Source: Labilibaculum euxinicum (GTDB taxonomy: Bacteria; Bacteroidota; Bacteroidia; Bacteroidales; Marinifilaceae). From it: 64,000 nucleotides of DNA. The stretch lies in NCBI RefSeq assembly GCF_009795715.1, contig NZ_WTCR01000015.1:1-64000 (forward strand). The letters are read 5' to 3'. Made by a program: the position numbers and the translations under genes. The notes under the pieces are model-generated. The model ran no database searches. It worked only from the letters and a program-made list of their open reading frames with translations, and was not told the origin of the DNA. This document shows positions 1 to 7,629 of this stretch, piece by piece (the stretch's first letter is position 1; each line of letters begins with the position of its first letter).

Positions 1-321
1 CATTATTCTGTACACTTTCTTGTGATTGATCTTATAACCTTTACGCTGAAGATACTTTGTCATTATTCGATAACCACAATCAATAAACTCATGCTCCAAT
101 ACGCCTTTTATAGCTTCTACAACAGTCCTTTCTTCAACCAGGCCATCCTTACTGTGGTTGGTTTGCTTGCCAGGCAAAACACCTTTTCTGCCATTTAGCT
201 TCTCTTTATAGTAATAACTACTCTCAGAGAGTCCTACATACTTTAATAAATCTTTGATACTTACAGTATACTTTTCGAAGAAACGATCTACTAGATTTTT
301 CTTGGATCGTCTGTTCCAAAC
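1..321 (-). CDS. IS3-family transposase orfB, partial (3' part outside window)
   Basis: Read in the -1 frame relative to orfA from the slippery run, 107 codons stay open to the window edge. The translated piece contains GLSESSYYYKEK and, near its end, CGYRIMTKYLQRKGYKIN, the HTH_21-like region that opens IS3/IS150-type orfB transposases and precedes the DDE integrase core. The core itself lies outside the window. There is no good independent start codon at the head of this frame, so it is probably made only as an OrfAB fusion by programmed -1 frameshifting. Identification by family pattern; the subgroup is not assigned. Confidence 0.7.
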
Positions 322-599
322 TTTTTTTTTAGAAGTTCTTTCTGAATTTCCAATTCAATTTCCCGGTCTGCTAAAAGCTTGCGTAGAATCCGAATCTCTT
401 CCTCAGCTTTCTTCATCTCTGGACTACTGGTATCATATTTCACTTTTAAGCCGGCTTCTCCCTTAGTATCGAACTTCTTTTTCCAATTATAGAAAGATCC
501 AGTACTAACATTATACCTTCTACAAACTTCTACTACATTACCTGTTTCTGCCTCGCTTAAAATGGCTAGTTTTTCTTCTAATGTCCAACGTCTTTTCAT
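291..599 (-). CDS. IS3-family transposase orfA (HTH protein)
   Basis: 102 codons with an ATG start. The N-terminus (KRRWTLEEKLAILSEAETG) followed by VCRRYNVSTGSFYNWKKKF is the helix-turn-helix of IS3/IS911-type OrfA, which binds the element's terminal repeats. Residues about 60 to 95 (KKAEEEIRILRKLLADREIE) form the leucine-zipper-like coiled coil used for oligomerisation. The length is normal for an intact OrfA. The gene ends just after the slippery A run, where a -1 shift would fuse it to orfB. It is the first gene of the accessory region. Confidence 0.85.
   Translation of the reverse strand: MKRRWTLEEKLAILSEAETGNVVEVCRRYNVSTGSFYNWKKKFDTKGEAGLKVKYDTSSPEMKKAEEEIRILRKLLADREIELEIQKELLKKKFGTDDPRKI
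321..330 (-). other. putative programmed -1 frameshift site of the IS3 element
   Basis: The minus strand carries nine A residues followed by G near the end of orfA. A -1 slip here moves ribosomes from the orfA frame into the 107-codon open orfB frame. This is the usual way IS3-family elements make the OrfAB transposase. The slip is inferred from frame layout. Confidence 0.6.
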
Positions 600-677
600 A
601 CCCTAAATTTAACTGTTTTAAATGTGAAATTTTACTCCAGTCTTTTTCGGGGCTAAACTATAACCCTATAAAAGTAA

Positions 678-710
678 AAATTGCGAGATTTCACACAAAT
701 CTCGCAATTT
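678..710. repeat. hairpin repeat, copy 1 (downstream of Fic gene)
   Basis: Perfect inverted repeat with 14-bp arms (AAATTGCGAGATTT and its complement) around the 5-nt loop CACAC. The same hairpin recurs three times on the other side of the Fic gene (2067 to 2270). Here it lies 36 bp beyond the Fic stop codon and may act as its transcription terminator, but its recurrence upstream shows that it is a repeat family and not only a terminator. Confidence 0.85.
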
Positions 711-745
711 CAACAAAAGATAACTTACACGCTGTCTTTTATTTT

Positions 746-2044
746 TTATAAATTATGAGTTTTCATTATTTTGTCAAAGCTTGTTGACTTTATAAAGTTT
801 TGCTTCTTTTTATTGACTTGAATAATCTCAAGAAACCCTAATTCAACAAGATTTCTTAGGTCAGCCCTAGCCGTGTAATTGGAAATACTAAATCTCGATT
901 CTATTTCCTTAGTATTAAGAACTCTATCTGAATCATCATAAATGATTTTCAATATCTGAGCCATTCTATCATTAACAGAAGGTATTTTTAAAAACTTCGA
1001 AGCTTGGGAGACCTCTTTTTGCTTTCGATTGATGTATATTTTTAAAGCATCTATGGCTTTTTCCATAGTCCTTATGTGGTATGTTATAAAATAACTCAAA
1101 TCATTTCCGTCCGACTCCGTATAAAGGAAAGCCTTTTCATACTGGTTTTTCGACCCCTTAATAATCCTTGAAATTGACAAATATTCTGTCATCCAGTAGC
1201 CTTTTTTCAGCATATACCAGTAAAATAAAGCCCTCGATGTTCTACCATTACCATCAGCAAAGGGATGTATCCATGCTAACATAAAATGAATAATACAACC
1301 TTTAATAATTGGGTGAATAAAATCATCCGTATCATGATTAAAGAATGAACATAGATCATTCATCAAATCAGAAATTTCAGTAAAATCAGGTGGAGTGTGT
1401 ACCGTTTCACTACTTGCAGTATTAACCACATAAATATCGTTATTTTCCCTAAACTTACCCTCGTCCATCTTATTATCTAAGGTGTTATTAGATATTAAAC
1501 GATGTATAAAAAGTATCCTTTCAGGTGTAATTTCTTCTGTCTTGCTCTCTGCTATTTCTTGCATTGTAACAAAATTATTCAGAATCATTAGCTCATCTTT
1601 ACTTTTAGGTTTTTGATCCTTTTGGATCATTTCTTTCGCCTTTTTCCGAGTTGTATTAGCACCTTCTATTTGACTACTTGAAATTGCTTCCTCTATTAAT
1701 GAGCTAATAATAAATTTTTCCTTGTCTGTTTCTGCAATTCCAATATTACTACTTAAAGTACCGCCAAAATGCATATCAAAACGATGCAAGCTTCTTTGTA
1801 TAAAATCAGTCAGCATGAAAGAAAATTTATATCTCCCAAACTCAACAACATTGCTATTTATTAACCGATGAAGTTTTATCGCATCCCATAATTTTGCAGG
1901 ATCATATTCCCGAGCTTTATATTTTAATTTATCCCAATACAAATAATCATCCTGAATAACCTTTAATAACCCATTATTTTGCAATTCAATCATTAGATTA
2001 ATAGCACTAGTACTCTGTTTAAATTTAGGCGGCTGCTCAATCAT
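746..2044 (-). CDS. Fic-domain AMPylator (class II) with C-terminal winged helix
   Basis: 432 codons, ATG start. Fic proteins transfer AMP or another nucleotide from a nucleotide cofactor to hydroxyl side chains of target proteins. Seen: the full catalytic loop HPFADGNGRTSR at residues 260 to 271, and the inhibitory helix motif SSQIEG at about 123 to 128, N-terminal to the Fic core, which defines class II (self-inhibited) proteins. The last about 90 residues (VNDRMAQILKII, NTKEIESRFSISNYTARADLRNLVELGFLE) look like a winged helix, suggesting DNA binding or autoregulation. No antitoxin-like partner is adjacent. The gene is bracketed by copies of a perfect hairpin repeat, an unusual context. The target protein is unknown. 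Confidence 0.88.
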   Translation of the reverse strand: MIEQPPKFKQSTSAINLMIELQNNGLLKVIQDDYLYWDKLKYKAREYDPAKLWDAIKLHRLINSNVVEFGRYKFSFMLTDFIQRSLHRFDMHFGGTLSSNIGIAETDKEKFIISSLIEEAISSSQIEGANTTRKKAKEMIQKDQKPKSKDELMILNNFVTMQEIAESKTEEITPERILFIHRLISNNTLDNKMDEGKFRENNDIYVVNTASSETVHTPPDFTEISDLMNDLCSFFNHDTDDFIHPIIKGCIIHFMLAWIHPFADGNGRTSRALFYWYMLKKGYWMTEYLSISRIIKGSKNQYEKAFLYTESDGNDLSYFITYHIRTMEKAIDALKIYINRKQKEVSQASKFLKIPSVNDRMAQILKIIYDDSDRVLNTKEIESRFSISNYTARADLRNLVELGFLEIIQVNKKKQNFIKSTSFDKIMKTHNL

Positions 2045-2066
2045 TTTCCTTTTAGTATAAATTTTA

Positions 2067-2318
2067 AAATTGCGAGGTTTTACACAAATCTCGCTTTTCC
2101 ATCAATAAACGAATATAGTTTTTAATAATGTGATTATAAAAAAAAACATCTTGAAATTGCGAGATCTTACACAAATCTCGCAATTCTAGCAATAAACTAA
2201 TTTTATTTAAAATCATGGGATTCAAAAAAACATCTTGAAATTGCGAGATTTTACCAAAATCTCGCAATTTTAACAATAACCGAATGTCGTCTTAAATCGT
2301 GGGATTCCAACAACCGAT
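2067..2318. repeat. tandem array of about 85-bp units carrying the hairpin repeat (copies 2 to 4)
   Basis: Three units start at 2067, 2154 and 2238. Each opens with AATTGCGAG(A/G)TTT, a short loop and the complementary arm, followed by a shared tail (CAATAAAC, then AATCATGGGATTC and ACATCTTG). Copy 4 has near-perfect arms; copy 2 is degenerate. The array ends 23 bp from the Fic start codon, so it occupies the promoter or leader region of that gene. The 70-codon frame over this stretch is only a reflection of the repeat. Confidence 0.8.
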
Positions 2319-2455
2319 TAATTCATTTGGGCGTTTCTACTCTCATTTAAAGAAAAACCCATTTTCATTAAATGAAAACATCCTTATTTAAAATTTCAGT
2401 GTTTTTTTTAATTAGGCAAAAGGCTTATTTAAATCTTTGGTGGTATTAAGAAATG

Positions 2456-2493
2456 AAAAAAGCCACATCGATAAATTTATCTGTGTGGCTTTT
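2456..2493 (-). terminator. rho-independent terminator after the 117-codon ORF
   Basis: On the minus strand AAAAGCCACA and TGTGGCTTTTTT pair around an AT-rich loop and end in a T run, 4 bp beyond the stop codon at 2498. Its position supports the reality of the ORF 2498 to 2851. Confidence 0.75.
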
Positions 2494-2497
2494 GTTG

Positions 2498-2851
2498 TTA
2501 TTCTGTTGCTTTGTTCTGTTGTTTGAGGAAGTTGTTATAATCCTTAATTTGTTGTACCAATCCTCCTAAATAGTTTTCTATGTGGTCGTAATATTTGGGC
2601 ACAATAGATTGTAAGATATCAGGATCTGATATATTAATATATCTAGTGAGTTCTTGTACTTTTTTTAATACCTCCCATAGTTGGAGGTCAATAATTCTAG
2701 ACAACTTCAATCCAGTTTTATCAAACAAACTATATTCAGATTTGTTTTTGATATTATAAATTAGCTTAGTCGTTTCTGATATTTTATCAATGCCTGTACG
2801 TATACCTAAGCGAAACCACAGATATAATGGTGCAGTAAGGACAAAAATCAA
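2498..2851 (-). CDS. hypothetical protein, possibly 5'-truncated
   Basis: 117 codons. The only available start is TTG at 2851, directly after an in-frame stop, and no ATG occurs in the frame, so the gene may have lost its 5' end. The product starts with a short hydrophobic stretch (FVLTAPLYLWF), then a hydrophilic helical part ending in VQQIKDYNNFLKQQNKATE. I do not recognise the family. The frame is followed at once by a good terminator, and a serine recombinase gene starts 46 bp away in the opposite direction. The intergenic junction could be an old recombination point. Confidence 0.45.
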   Translation of the reverse strand: MIFVLTAPLYLWFRLGIRTGIDKISETTKLIYNIKNKSEYSLFDKTGLKLSRIIDLQLWEVLKKVQELTRYINISDPDILQSIVPKYYDHIENYLGGLVQQIKDYNNFLKQQNKATE

Positions 2852-2897
2852 TGTTTAATGCACCATAATTAAAGAACCACATAAAATGCACTAGGCA

Positions 2898-3512
2898 ATG
2901 AGAGTATATGGATATTTAAGAGCATCGACCAAAGATCAGGATGCAAATAGAGCAAAAAGCACATTAATTGATTTTGCAGGGAATTTGCAAATAAGAATTT
3001 CAGGCTGGTTTATCGAAAATGAATCCGGTGCAAAATTGAACCGTCCTGAATTATTTCGATTGTTGGAAATGGCAGAGCCGGATGATGCAATTTTGATTGA
3101 GCAAATAGATAGGATAACAAGACTGTCTGAGAGCGACTGGCAAAAGTTAAAGAGTATCATCATTGAGAATAAACTAAAAATAATATCAATGGATTTGCCA
3201 ACCAGTTACAATTTTGCCAAATCTACAGATGAATTTCAGAAACGAATATTAGATGCCATTAATTCTATGATGCTGGATATATTGGCCGCTACGGCTCGAA
3301 AAGATTATGTGGATAGGAGGCGCAGACAATCCGAAGGTGTACAAAAGGCAAAATCATTAGGTAAATATAAAGGTCGCCCCGAAGATATTGAGCTTCAAGG
3401 AAAAATTGAGAGTTTGCTCATTGATGGAAAAAGCTACAATTATATTCAGAATATGCTTGGATGTTCCCGACATACCATATCAAAGGTTAGTAAAAAAAGT
3501 AAGCGCAATTGA
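2898..3512 (+). CDS. serine recombinase (resolvase/invertase family)
   Basis: 204 codons, ATG start. Small serine recombinases cut and rejoin DNA at specific sites to invert or resolve DNA. Seen: the N-terminal catalytic motif YGYLRAST with nucleophile Ser10, the conserved arginine pair in EQIDRITRL (Arg72 and Arg75), the long E-helix region (LDILAATARKDYVDRRRRQSEG) and a C-terminal Hin-type helix-turn-helix (YNYIQNMLGCSRHTISK). The length is that of an intact Tn3 resolvase or Hin-type enzyme. No transposase lies beside it and I see no flanking pair of clear recombination sites, so what it acts on is open. It is followed by a terminator. Confidence 0.9.
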   Translation: MRVYGYLRASTKDQDANRAKSTLIDFAGNLQIRISGWFIENESGAKLNRPELFRLLEMAEPDDAILIEQIDRITRLSESDWQKLKSIIIENKLKIISMDLPTSYNFAKSTDEFQKRILDAINSMMLDILAATARKDYVDRRRRQSEGVQKAKSLGKYKGRPEDIELQGKIESLLIDGKSYNYIQNMLGCSRHTISKVSKKSKRN

Positions 3513-3546
3513 GAAAACATGCCATGTAAGTACGGGAACAAAAGAA

Positions 3547-3573
3547 GGGAGCTTTCATGAGCTCTCTTTTTTA
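3547..3573 (+). terminator. rho-independent terminator after the serine recombinase
   Basis: GGGAGCT and AGCTCTC form a 7-bp stem (one G-U pair) around TTCATG, followed by a run of T, 35 bp beyond the stop codon. Confidence 0.75.
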
Positions 3574-3806
3574 TTCCAATACTAAATAACCGGAATAGGT
3601 TAGAATCAAAATAAATCAACTTTAATTAACAAGAAAAGATTTAAAAATTGAGATCATTAGCAATTTACCCCGATATCAAGATAACAACTTCCTTTAAATG
3701 AAATTTACAAAAACATTCATATTTTTTTGTTAAGTTAGTTTGTTGGATAATATTTATTAGCCCAACTCGAATTCATGAAGAAAAAGTATTTAAATTCTAA
3801 AAGTAA

Positions 3807-4322
3807 ATGATGATGATTGACGAAACATGGAATTTGGTTATGTCTCTGGACAATGGAACGAAACTAACAAGCTTGATAGCAATTCTTGCCCTTGGCTTAA
3901 CTATTTGGCAAGGGAGTGTGACCCGAAAGCACAATAGATTGACAGTAAAACCGAGCTTGATTTTTTTTGATAATTTTTTGTCTGATAATCATCAAAAGGG
4001 ATTATTCATTATAAATAATGGAGTTGGGCCTGCTATAATTAAAGAACTTACAATTATTGTAAATGAAAAATCAGTGAGAATTGACAACAATAAAGATGAT
4101 TATCGCAGTGTAATGCAAAACTTAGATTTAACATCTGACAAAATACTTTACAAAGTTATCCCAACGGGTTTATATATTCCGGCACAAAAAAATGAACCTT
4201 TCTTATGGGCTGTAAATGATAATTATAGAGATCCTGTGATTGTAAAAGGTTTTGACGCATTGAATTATATTATCCACTATGAGTCTGTATATGGTGAGAA
4301 ATTTGAACAGAGTTGGAAATAG
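3807..4322 (+). CDS. hypothetical membrane-anchored protein
   Basis: 171 codons, starting with three consecutive ATG codons at 3807. One membrane segment is visible at about residues 21 to 36 (SLIAILALGLTIWQG), followed by a basic HNRLTVKPSL stretch and a soluble domain of about 125 residues rich in beta-strand-like segments. This N-terminal anchor plus cytosolic or periplasmic domain layout is common among uncharacterised proteins of bacterial accessory regions. No catalytic motif is evident. The gene is monocistronic, lying between a terminator and the 129-bp repeat array. Function unknown. Confidence 0.65.
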   Translation: MMMIDETWNLVMSLDNGTKLTSLIAILALGLTIWQGSVTRKHNRLTVKPSLIFFDNFLSDNHQKGLFIINNGVGPAIIKELTIIVNEKSVRIDNNKDDYRSVMQNLDLTSDKILYKVIPTGLYIPAQKNEPFLWAVNDNYRDPVIVKGFDALNYIIHYESVYGEKFEQSWK

Positions 4323-4437
4323 TAATTGATCCTTTGACTTAACGCTATTTTATTTGGAGTATATTTTAGGAACTCCATGTTTATAAGCAGGCATGAAAAT
4401 TTCTACTCAAAAGATATTTCTTAATTCTAGGCTCAAA

Positions 4438-5360
4438 AATACCGTAAACCGGTTTAGACCTGCTTTAAACGGGTTTTCTGCACTATGCACTTATTCGATG
4501 AACATCCTTATTTTCAAGAGAAAGCAAAGTTATTTCCCAGACATTTGAGCTTATTTTTCACTTAAGAATACCAGAAACCCGTTTAGACCAGTCTTAAACC
4601 GGTTTTCTGTAGTATGCACTTATTCGCTAGACACCCCTATTTATAGGCAAAAGCGAAGTTGTTTTCCAAATAAACAAGCTTATTTTTTAATTAAGAATAC
4701 CGGAAACCCGTTTAGACACGTCTTAAACCTATTTTCTGTAGTATGCACTTATTAGCTGAACACTCCTATTTATAAGGCAAAAGCGAAGTTGTTTTCCAAA
4801 AAAAAAGCTTATTTTTTACTGAAGAATACCGTAAACCGGTTTAGACCCGTTTAAAACGGTTTTCCGTAGTATGCCCTTATTCGCTGAACACCTCTATTTA
4901 TAGGTGAAAGCGAAGTTGTTTTCCAAATAAACAAGCGTATTTTTTACTGAAGGATACCGTAAACCCGTTTAAAATGGCTTTTTGTATTTTTCCCTTATTC
5001 GCTAAACACCCCTATTTATAGGCAAAAGAGAAGTTGTTATTCCAAGTAAACATGCTTATTTTTTACTTAAGAATACCATAAACCCGTTTAAACCCGTTTA
5101 AAATGACTTTCTGCCCTATGCACTTATTCGCTGAACACCCCCATTTATAGGGTAAAAGCGAAGTTCTTTTCCAAATAAACATGTTTATTTTTTACTTAAG
5201 AATACCGTAAACCCGTTTAGACACGTCTTAAACCCGTTTCCTGTCGTATGCACTTATCCACTAAACACCCCTATTTATAGGCAAAATAGAAGTTGTTTCC
5301 GATATATATATAAGCTTATTTAAAAATACCGAAAGCCGGTTGCCGTATTTATTCCTATCC
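4438..5360. repeat. tandem repeat array, about 129-bp units, seven full copies plus a partial eighth
   Basis: Units start (at AATACC) at 4438, 4567, 4696, 4825, 4953, 5072, 5201 and 5325, giving spacings of 129, 129, 129, 128, 119, 129 and 124 bp. Each contains a variable palindrome-rich block built of AAACCCGTTT/AAACCGGTTT and GTTTAGAC...GTCTTAAAC, then TATGCACTTATTCGCTGAACA, the imperfect palindrome CCTATTTATAGG, AAAGCGAAGTTGTTTTCC and an AT-rich tail TTATTTTTTACTTAAG. No frame of useful length is open through it, so it is non-coding. It fills most of the 1.47-kb gap before the Qat operon. Function unknown; it is not a CRISPR array. Confidence 0.9.
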
Positions 5361-5396
5361 TCCAAACAACCATATTGAACTGGTGAAATGGAAATT

Positions 5397-5489
5397 CCCA
5401 ACGAATCAATATTCCAAAATTTTTAAATACCCGTCTTTACGCTCCTAGCTGACTAGTTAATCGTTTACCAAGCGCATCCATTCGTTGGG
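5397..5489. repeat. 10-bp inverted repeat in the Qat upstream region
   Basis: CCCAACGAAT (5397 to 5406) and its exact complement ATTCGTTGGG (5480 to 5489) are separated by 73 bp. The intervening sequence shows no continuous pairing. It could be a structured RNA end, a pair of protein-binding sites or the scar of an insertion. The rest of the interval to qatA (5490 to 5789) is AT-rich and should contain the qat promoter, which I cannot pin down. Confidence 0.5.
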
Positions 5490-5789
5490 TATTATTCAAC
5501 TTAAAGATCTATTTATTTGATGTGATGTTTAGTACATACTGAATAGAATTTCTTTTTTCGAGAAGTTGGCAGGTTTGACAGTATGAATCTTAATTCAAAA
5601 ATAGTAGCTTTATTTAATTTTCACATATCTAAAGATTTCAAAGTAAATATATACATCTAGTTTTGACTTATACATTCACTTTTCTGAAATATTCTGAATG
5701 TTGTAAACTATTGTGTATACAATATTAAAAGACCAGATTAAACAGAGATAACTTAATTAGAAATTACGTTAATTTAAAAAGGACTAAAT

Positions 5790-7628
5790 ATGTGGGCTGA
5801 TAATGTTACCGATAAAGATTTTCTAGGATTTGATGTTCATGCAGACCTTATAAAAGAGTTATTATGCGATGAATCCTTATTACCAATAACTATTGGTTTA
5901 TTTGGTGATTGGGGAAGTGGAAAATCTAGTATATTAGAAACACTAAAAAATAAAATAGATGACCCTGACAATGGAACTGTTTGCTTGTATTTTAATGGGT
6001 GGATATTTGAGGGCTACGATGATGCAAAAGCTGCATTATTAGAATCGATTATTAAAGAATTTGAAGATTCTAAGAAATTTGGAGAAGGTCTCAAAGAAAA
6101 TATTGGTAAGCTTATTAATTCTGTTGATTGGATGAGAGCCGTTGGGTATGGCTTTAAGAATATTGCAGTCCCTGTTGTTTCTGCATATTTAACAGGGGGA
6201 GCAAGTCTTATTCCTCAATTAGCACAAGGCTTGACAAGTGCCGCAGAAAAACCAGAAGAACTGCTTGGCAAAATAAAAAATGGTGAGGCAGAATCCTTCA
6301 TCAAACAATTTATTACAACACCTGAGAAAGAGAAAGAAATCTCATCAATAAGGGAATTTAGAAATGATTTTGAGGAACTAATAGAGAATTCAAAAATCAA
6401 CAAGCTGGTCATATTAGTTGATGATTTAGACAGATGTACGCCCGATAGAATCGTCGATAATCTAGAGGCAATAAAATTATTTTTAAATGTTAAAAACACT
6501 GCATTTGTAATTGGAGCAGACCCCAGAATAGTTAGACATGCCATAGAATATCGTTATAATAATCAATCTTTCAATTCTCCTGACGAAAACAAAAATGACC
6601 GTATCGTAAATGATTATCTCGAAAAGTTAATTCAGATACCATATAACTTACCAAAGTTATCAGATTCTGAAGTTGAAACTTATATTACGCTTCTTTTCTG
6701 TGAACGAGATTTGGATTCAAATGCCTTTCAAAAAGTAATTAACGCTTTTAAACTTTTTAAGATTAAAGATAGGTATAGTGTATTTGATTACTCTAATATC
6801 CAGATAGTTCTTGATGAATCAGAACTTCAACAATTAAGTAAGAGCGTATCATTAATATCAAAGCTATCACCAATAATAACAGAGAGCTTATATGGTAATC
6901 CTAGGCAAATAAAGAGATTTCTAAACACTTTTATGCTTCGAAAGAAACTTGCAAAGGTTGCAAATATTGATGACTTCAAAGATGATATTCTTGCAAAATT
7001 AATGGTTCTAGAATATGCTGAATTAAAACTATTTGAACAACTTTATAAATGGCAAATATCCCAAAAAGGCAAACCGAAAGAATTAATTGAGATTGAGAAT
7101 ATTTGCGAAGATAAAACTAAAGCAACTTCAGCGTTGAATGAAAATTATAAATTATGGAATAATTATAAAGTCATTAATTGGGTAAAAGTAGCCCCCAAAT
7201 TATCTGATTTTGATTTACGCGATTATTTTTGGCTGTCAAGGGATAAACTTTCCGCAATACAAAGCAATACACTGGTTCCTCCTTTCATTAAATCATTATT
7301 ATTGAAACTTGAAGAAGAATTGCCTGGAAAACTAACCAAAAATATAATTACTGAAGAGCTTATTCCATTGAGTAGTACTGAAAAGGAGTTGTTTTTTACG
7401 TTATTAAGTCAACAAATTATTTCAGAACCTGAAAAAAAGCGATTATATGATATTTTCAACTATTCAATGGATGAAAACATTAATGAATGCATCGATATAT
7501 ATATTAATACAATTTCAAAAATAGGAAGACTTGTTCCTCCTTCGATTGTAGAATCACTAAAAAGATTTGATAATATTCCTGCAATAAATAAAATCTTAAC
7601 CAAGTTTAACCCCTCAAAAAAGAAATAA
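5790..7628 (+). CDS. qatA: QatA, KAP-family P-loop ATPase of the Qat anti-phage system
   Basis: 612 codons; ATG preceded by AAAAAGGA. KAP NTPases are large P-loop ATPases, often membrane associated; QatA is the ATPase of the four-gene QatABCD defence system. Seen: Walker A in GLFGDWGSGKSS at residues 37 to 47, a hydrophobic insert at about 119 to 147 (NIAVPVVSAYLTGGASLIPQ), and Walker B in LVILVDDLDRC at 206 to 216, followed by the CTPDRIVDNLEAIKLFL sensor-like region typical of KAP. First gene of a tightly packed operon: qatB starts one base after its stop. The identity rests on the KAP motifs together with the gene order KAP, unknown, QueC-like, TatD-like. How the ATPase contributes to defence is not settled. 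Confidence 0.92.
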   Translation: MWADNVTDKDFLGFDVHADLIKELLCDESLLPITIGLFGDWGSGKSSILETLKNKIDDPDNGTVCLYFNGWIFEGYDDAKAALLESIIKEFEDSKKFGEGLKENIGKLINSVDWMRAVGYGFKNIAVPVVSAYLTGGASLIPQLAQGLTSAAEKPEELLGKIKNGEAESFIKQFITTPEKEKEISSIREFRNDFEELIENSKINKLVILVDDLDRCTPDRIVDNLEAIKLFLNVKNTAFVIGADPRIVRHAIEYRYNNQSFNSPDENKNDRIVNDYLEKLIQIPYNLPKLSDSEVETYITLLFCERDLDSNAFQKVINAFKLFKIKDRYSVFDYSNIQIVLDESELQQLSKSVSLISKLSPIITESLYGNPRQIKRFLNTFMLRKKLAKVANIDDFKDDILAKLMVLEYAELKLFEQLYKWQISQKGKPKELIEIENICEDKTKATSALNENYKLWNNYKVINWVKVAPKLSDFDLRDYFWLSRDKLSAIQSNTLVPPFIKSLLLKLEEELPGKLTKNIITEELIPLSSTEKELFFTLLSQQIISEPEKKRLYDIFNYSMDENINECIDIYINTISKIGRLVPPSIVESLKRFDNIPAINKILTKFNPSKKK

Positions 7629-7629
7629 T

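Larger units (their letters stand above)
1..660 (-). mobile_element. IS3-family insertion sequence, partial
   Basis: Two overlapping minus-strand frames have the orfA/orfB layout of IS3-family elements, with an A-rich slippery run at their junction. The element runs off the left edge of the window, so its far end and most of orfB are not visible. The upstream end must lie between the orfA start (599) and the hairpin repeat at 678; I place it near 660 without having a second terminal repeat to prove it. Confidence 0.75.

Noticed and set aside
2064-2276. 70-codon protein with internal repeats (minus strand)
   Set aside because: The amino-acid repeats simply mirror the hairpin-bearing DNA repeat; no start context, no homology pattern, and hairpin arms are the conserved part.
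746-2851. Fic-antitoxin (FicT-FicA type) toxin-antitoxin pair
   Set aside because: The Fic protein carries its own inhibitory helix (class II), and the neighbouring 117-residue frame has no antitoxin motif.
4438-5360. CRISPR array
   Set aside because: The repeated unit is about 129 bp and conserved over its whole length; there is no alternation of short fixed repeats with unique spacers and no cas gene nearby.
5397-5489. Retron msr-msd RNA
   Set aside because: Outer inverted repeats are present, but there is no reverse transcriptase gene in the neighbourhood and no branching-G pattern that I can identify.
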